Source of the DNA: Streptococcus infantis ATCC 700779
GTDB lineage: Bacteria; Bacillota; Bacilli; Lactobacillales; Streptococcaceae
Reading direction: 5' to 3'
NCBI RefSeq assembly: GCF_000187465.1
Contig: NZ_GL732439.1
Coordinates: forward strand, 835,226-899,225
Length of the DNA: 64,000 bases
Position numbers and translations under genes: made by a program. The notes beneath the pieces were generated by a model. That model was not told the DNA's origin, searched no databases, and saw only the letters and a list, made by a program, of their open reading frames with translations. Numbering within the stretch: the first letter of the stretch is position 1; each line of letters opens with the position of its first letter. Positions 63,172 through 64,000 of the stretch are shown piece after piece.

Positions 63172-64000
63172 CTGTTGCTACCCCCACTACTTCGTTATAT
63201 CCGACTACTTGTACTTCTTCTGTACCATCAATTTCAACACCATCGGCAATAATTGCACCTTCACCGATGATTGCACGTGTAATTTTAGCACCTCTACCGA
63301 TAACTGCTCCACTCATGATGACAGAATCAACAACTTCTGCTCCCTTACGAACTTGAGCAGCTGTAGAAAGAATGGAATGTTTTACAGTACCATTCACGTA
63401 ACATCCATCTACTACTAGAGAGTCTTCTACTTGAGCAAATTCTCCAAGGTAGTTTGGTGGAGCGATAAGGTTACGAGAATAAATTTTCCATTGACGATTT
63501 CGGCTATCTAGAGCATTTTCTGGAGAGATGTATTCCATATTTGCTTCCCAAAGAGATTCGATTGTACCGACATCCTTCCAGTATCCATTAAATTCATAAG
63601 CATAGACACTTTCACCTGTCTCAAGATAATTTGGAATAACATTCTTTCCGAAATCAGACATATCTAGGTTAGCCTTTTCAGCAGCAACTAGCATGTTGCG
63701 AAGTCGTTTCCAGTCAAAGATATAAATCCCCATTGATGCCTTGGTTGATTTTGGTTGAGCAGGTTTTTCTTCGAATTCAACAATGCGATTATTAGCATCT
63801 GTATTCATAATACCGAAACGACTAGCTTCTTTTAGTGGTACATCCAAAACAGCAACTGTCAAGCTGGCATTGTTATCCTTGTGTGATTGGAGCATATCAT
63901 CATAGTCCATCTTGTAGATATGGTCTCCTGAAAGAATCAAAACATACTCAGGATTAATGCTATCGATATAGTCAATATTTTGGTAAATCGCATGACTTGT
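63161..64000 (-). CDS. glgC: Glucose-1-phosphate adenylyltransferase GlgC, C-terminal part
   Basis: The frame is open to the right edge; about 279 C-terminal residues are visible, beginning [32 protein letters not shown] (catalytic Asp of the pyrophosphorylase core), [20 protein letters not shown] and the [19 protein letters not shown] segment (in parts) identify ADP-glucose pyrophosphorylase, followed by the beta-helix. It makes ADP-glucose for GlgA together with GlgD. The N-terminus and promoter lie beyond the window. Confidence 0.95.
   Translation of the reverse strand, partial: TSHAIYQNIDYIDSINPEYVLILSGDHIYKMDYDDMLQSHKDNNASLTVAVLDVPLKEASRFGIMNTDANNRIVEFEEKPAQPKSTKASMGIYIFDWKRLRNMLVAAEKANLDMSDFGKNVIPNYLETGESVYAYEFNGYWKDVGTIESLWEANMEYISPENALDSRNRQWKIYSRNLIAPPNYLGEFAQVEDSLVVDGCYVNGTVKHSILSTAAQVRKGAEVVDSVIMSGAVIGRGAKITRAIIGEGAIIADGVEIDGTEEVQVVGYNEVVGVATDED

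Overview
The window looks like a chromosomal segment of a mitis-group Streptococcus (S. mitis / S. oralis / pneumococcus relatives). The clues are low GC, a choline-binding LytB-type glucosaminidase, RexAB in place of RecBCD, MacP, class Ib NrdHEF, the tagatose-6-phosphate lac operon, glgCDA and many extended -10 (TGnTATAAT) promoters. There is no rRNA, tRNA, CRISPR array, insertion sequence or prophage that I can see. Nearly everything is ordinary core genome in tightly packed operons.

Layout. 1-5.1 kb: the end of an LPXTG surface protein, lytB, and a three-gene operon (GT2/GtrA glycosyltransferase, NAGPA-type phosphodiester glycosidase, small membrane protein). 5.3-16.4 kb: YkgJ-type protein, rexA/rexB, a HAD phosphatase, a SemiSWEET transporter and pcrA. 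16.5-19.5 kb: glmU-nudix-macP-mtnN, divergent from a membrane-anchored GH25 muramidase. 20.6-24.2 kb: DUF368 (possible undecaprenyl-phosphate translocase), YbaK/EbsC, a histidine phosphatase and lysS. 24.2-30.7 kb: fhs, coaB-coaC-pantothenate ECF S component, udk and ptsHI. 31.1-35.3 kb: nrdH-nrdE-[orphan membrane protein]-nrdF under two NrdR boxes. 35.5-47.9 kb: lactose/galactose region, with lacR, then on the minus strand a galactitol-type PTS (IIA-IIB-IIC), lacX, lacABCD, lacTFEG and an 84-residue orphan. 48-58.2 kb: lipoprotein, lepA, phosphatase, recN, argR, tlyA, ispA, xseB, a frameshifted xseA, and eno. 58.3-64 kb: DUF1694, glycerate kinase, serB-like phosphatase, glgA, glgD and the C-terminal part of glgC, which runs off the window.

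How it works together. Lactose enters through LacFE as lactose-6-P and is split by LacG. Galactose-6-P passes through LacAB-LacC-LacD to triose phosphates. The upstream galactitol-type PTS probably brings in galactose as the 6-phosphate. LacR-like operators, cre-like sites and a LacT antitermination leader are all visible. HPr and EI, encoded by ptsHI about 5 kb away, feed both PTSs.

I found no clearly new multi-gene system. The best candidates for something undescribed are the AT-rich orphan membrane gene inserted exactly between nrdE and nrdF, the 84-residue orphan at the end of the lac operon, and the GT2/GtrA-NAGPA-membrane protein operon. Other points of note are the one-base frameshift in xseA, an intrinsic terminator buried inside the glycerate kinase gene, and three promoters placed so close to a start codon that leaderless mRNAs are predicted.
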